Of a stretch of 6,403 bases of DNA, positions 4,984 through 6,403 are shown in pieces. Position 1 is the first letter of the stretch. Each line of letters begins with the position of its first letter. The stretch is from Collinsella sp. Lineage in GTDB: Bacteria > Actinomycetota > Coriobacteriia > Coriobacteriales > Coriobacteriaceae. Made by a program: the position numbers and the translations under genes. The notes under the pieces are model-generated. The model was not told the origin of the DNA, did not search any database, and saw only the letters and a program-made list of their open reading frames with translations. Location of the stretch: positions 3,121 to 9,523 of the forward strand of contig DXZV01000053.1 in the NCBI GenBank assembly GCA_019419485.1, written 5' to 3'.

Positions 4984-5844
4984 ATGAAGCTCAAGAAGCT
5001 TGGCGCGTTTGCAGCCACGGGCGCCATGGCGCTCGCCCTCGCACTGACGGGCTGCGGCTCGTCCAACGCCACCTCTGGTTCCGATGCCGGTTCCAGCAGC
5101 TCTGACGACGCTAAGGTCGAGAAGGTCGACGGCTCCAAGGAGTACGCGCTCGTCAAGGACGGTACGCTCACCGTCGGCACCTCTGCCGAGTACGCGCCGT
5201 TTGAGTACAAGGATGACAACGGCGACTACCAGGGCTTTGACCTTGAACTCATCAAGGCTATCGGTGACAAGTTGGGTCTGGATGTCGAGTACGTCAACAA
5301 CGACTTCGACACGCTCGTCCCCGGCGTTGCTTCGGGCGCCAAGTACGACGTCGCTATCGCGGCTATCACCGACACTCCCGAGCGTGAGAAGGAAGTTACT
5401 TTCTCCGATTCCTACTACATGGACGATCAGGCTATCGTGACCAAGGTCGATAACACCGACATTACGGCCGATAACTACAGCGAGAAGCTCAACAATGCCG
5501 ACGCCACGATCATCGTTCAGTCCGGTTCGACCGCCGAGGCCTTTGCTCAGGAGAACTTCCCCAAGGCCAAGATCGTTCCCTATAAGGACGCTACCGAGTG
5601 CTTCAGCGCCCTACAGTCCGATAAGGGTGACGCCGTGGTGACCAACCGCTCCGTCGCCAGCCAGCTGACCGCCGAGCAGTTCAACACCTGCCAGACCATC
5701 AAGCAGATCAGCACCGGCGAGGAGTACGCCATCGCCATCAACCAGGGCAACACTAAGCTCAAGGACGACGTCAACCAGGCCATCAAGGACCTGACCGATG
5801 ACGGTACCGTTGACGCCCTTATGGCTAAGTACAACATCAAGTAA
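4984..5844 (+). CDS. Amino-acid ABC transporter substrate-binding lipoprotein (SBP family 3)
   Basis: A 286-residue extracytoplasmic solute receptor delivering a polar amino acid or related ligand to an ABC importer. Residues 1-24 are a lipoprotein signal peptide: KLKK, a hydrophobic Ala/Leu core and lipobox LTGC, with C24 to be lipidated. A Ser/Asp-rich flexible linker follows to about residue 45. The periplasmic-binding fold starts at TLTVGTSAEYAPFEY (61-75) with GFDLELIKAIG (84-94). R134 in TDTPEREKEVTFSDSYY fits the arginine that grips ligand alpha-carboxylates. GDAVVTNRSVA (215-225) aligns with the segment where family members such as GlnH usually have an aspartate for the alpha-amino group; here it is N221. 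Codon use is strongly biased (AAG, GAC, AAC), suggesting high expression. The gene has its own promoter and terminator and no permease or ATPase beside it. The ligand is not determinable. Confidence 0.94.
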   Translation: MKLKKLGAFAATGAMALALALTGCGSSNATSGSDAGSSSSDDAKVEKVDGSKEYALVKDGTLTVGTSAEYAPFEYKDDNGDYQGFDLELIKAIGDKLGLDVEYVNNDFDTLVPGVASGAKYDVAIAAITDTPEREKEVTFSDSYYMDDQAIVTKVDNTDITADNYSEKLNNADATIIVQSGSTAEAFAQENFPKAKIVPYKDATECFSALQSDKGDAVVTNRSVASQLTAEQFNTCQTIKQISTGEEYAIAINQGNTKLKDDVNQAIKDLTDDGTVDALMAKYNIK

Positions 5845-5866
5845 AATAGCTACTTGATTGCACGCG

Positions 5867-5906
5867 GGCCCTTTCCGTTTTGGCGGAGAGGGCCTTTGCG
5901 TTTCTT
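5867..5906 (+). terminator. Intrinsic terminator of the binding-protein gene
   Basis: GGCCCTTTCCG (5867-5877) pairs with CGGAGAGGGCC (5884-5894) in an 11-bp stem with one G-U pair and loop TTTTGG. The downstream tail TTTGCGTTTCTT is T-rich but interrupted by GCG. It lies 22 nt after the stop codon and separates the binding protein from the following exported-protein gene. Confidence 0.85.
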
Positions 5907-5950
5907 GAATGGGCGTCATCCCGCCCCGTTATGTCGGCAACTTAAACGTT

Positions 5951-5955
5951 AGGAG
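5951..5955 (+). promoter_or_regulatory. Shine-Dalgarno site favouring the TTG start of the exported protein
   Basis: AGGAG lies 5 nt before TTG 5961. A second AAGGAG (5977-5982) sits only 2 nt before the in-frame ATG 5985, which is too close for efficient initiation there. Confidence 0.55.
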
Positions 5956-5960
5956 CCACC

Positions 5961-6403
5961 TTGTCTCGATTGAACCAAGGAGCCATGGGCAAGAGCCATC
6001 CACTGCCCTCGATGCTCCAAAAGCTGGCCTGTGCCCTGGCTGTGGCGCTCGCCCTGGTATGCGCGGGGGCCTGCGTGCCCTCGACTGCTCAGGCACTTGA
6101 GACCGCAAAGATTACCGCCCGACCCAATACCGGTTCGGGTAGCGACGTGGTCGGTGGCACCGAGACTCGTATCACTTGGGAGGTCCAGGCCGATGCCGAT
6201 GAGGAACTGAGCGGTCTTTCGCTGACGTTTGTCGATGGCACGACCTTTGGTGCGGACGACACGCGTCTGACGATGCTCTCGGGCGATGACCTTATGGACC
6301 GTACGCCCATGAAACCCACGTGCAAGGCTGACGGCCAGACGCTCAAGATTGACTTTGGCGAGACGGCGCCTGCCGGCGGTTATTTCCGCGTTGAGGTTTA
6401 CGG
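5961..6403 (+). CDS. Exported, probably surface-associated protein, N-terminal part only (runs off the window)
   Basis: An open frame of 147 codons with no stop before the right edge. The first 45 residues form a signal peptide: a long polar n-region with KSH, a hydrophobic core from about residue 22 (LACALAVALALV) and a likely signal peptidase I site after AQA (43-45). The cysteines near the core lack a proper lipobox. The mature part is rich in Thr, Gly and Asp, with beta-strand-like alternation (TRITWEVQAD, GLSLTFVDG, LKIDFGE, FRVEVYG), resembling Ig-like or adhesin-type domains of Gram-positive surface proteins. No known domain is firmly recognised. TTG 5961 is chosen for its Shine-Dalgarno spacing; ATG 5985 or ATG 6012 would shorten only the n-region. 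No convincing promoter lies between the preceding terminator and this start. The C-terminus, where any LPXTG or membrane anchor would be, is not visible. Confidence 0.75.
   Translation, partial: MSRLNQGAMGKSHPLPSMLQKLACALAVALALVCAGACVPSTAQALETAKITARPNTGSGSDVVGGTETRITWEVQADADEELSGLSLTFVDGTTFGADDTRLTMLSGDDLMDRTPMKPTCKADGQTLKIDFGETAPAGGYFRVEVY

Noticed and set aside
5905..5935. Promoter TTGAAT with a TATGTC-like -10 before the exported protein
   Set aside because: The -10 match is poor, the spacing is 18-19 nt, and the -35 overlaps the terminator tail.

Overview
The window is GC-rich and codes densely on both strands. It uses several non-ATG starts (GTG three times, probably TTG once), each behind a purine-rich Shine-Dalgarno sequence. 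Codon use, the Gly/Asp/Ala-rich proteins and the gene families suggest a gut Coriobacteriia of the Collinsella type (Actinomycetota). This is inferred from familiarity; no marker gene in the window proves it.

Layout from left to right: (1) a strong hairpin terminator near the left edge, ending an unseen plus-strand gene and probably shared with the convergent minus-strand gene. (2) A minus-strand pair: a 64-residue ORF resembling the C-terminal tail of cyclase/kynurenine-formamidase-type hydrolases, then a complete ketopantoate reductase family protein. (3) A divergent intergenic region with no convincing promoter. (4) Three plus-strand genes: an aldo/keto reductase fused to a two-cluster [4Fe-4S] ferredoxin-like tail, a Gfo/Idh/MocA-type NAD(P)-dependent oxidoreductase, and endonuclease IV (nfo), a base-excision repair enzyme. 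(5) A free-standing lipoprotein amino-acid-binding protein of an ABC transporter, with its own promoter and terminator. (6) The start of an exported surface protein that runs off the right edge.

The most interesting signal is non-coding. The two gaps inside the plus-strand trio (2694-2772 and 3875-3953) hold two copies of one 79-nt palindromic element. The outer arms and flanks are identical. The inner arms differ at four consecutive base pairs, and each change is compensated on the other arm, so pairing is kept while sequence drifts. Neither copy has a U-tract, so they are not ordinary intrinsic terminators. Both lie directly upstream of the next gene's Shine-Dalgarno sequence, and their 5' flank (CCCTT or CCCCTT) can pair with it. 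They could be a lineage-specific dispersed repeat (REP/MITE-like), a cis-acting RNA controlling the downstream gene, or both.

The genes do not form one obvious pathway. The trio may share a transcript, since no terminator or clear promoter separates its members, but their products (two redox enzymes and a DNA-repair enzyme) have no evident functional link. The binding protein is a single-gene unit whose permease and ATPase must be encoded elsewhere.
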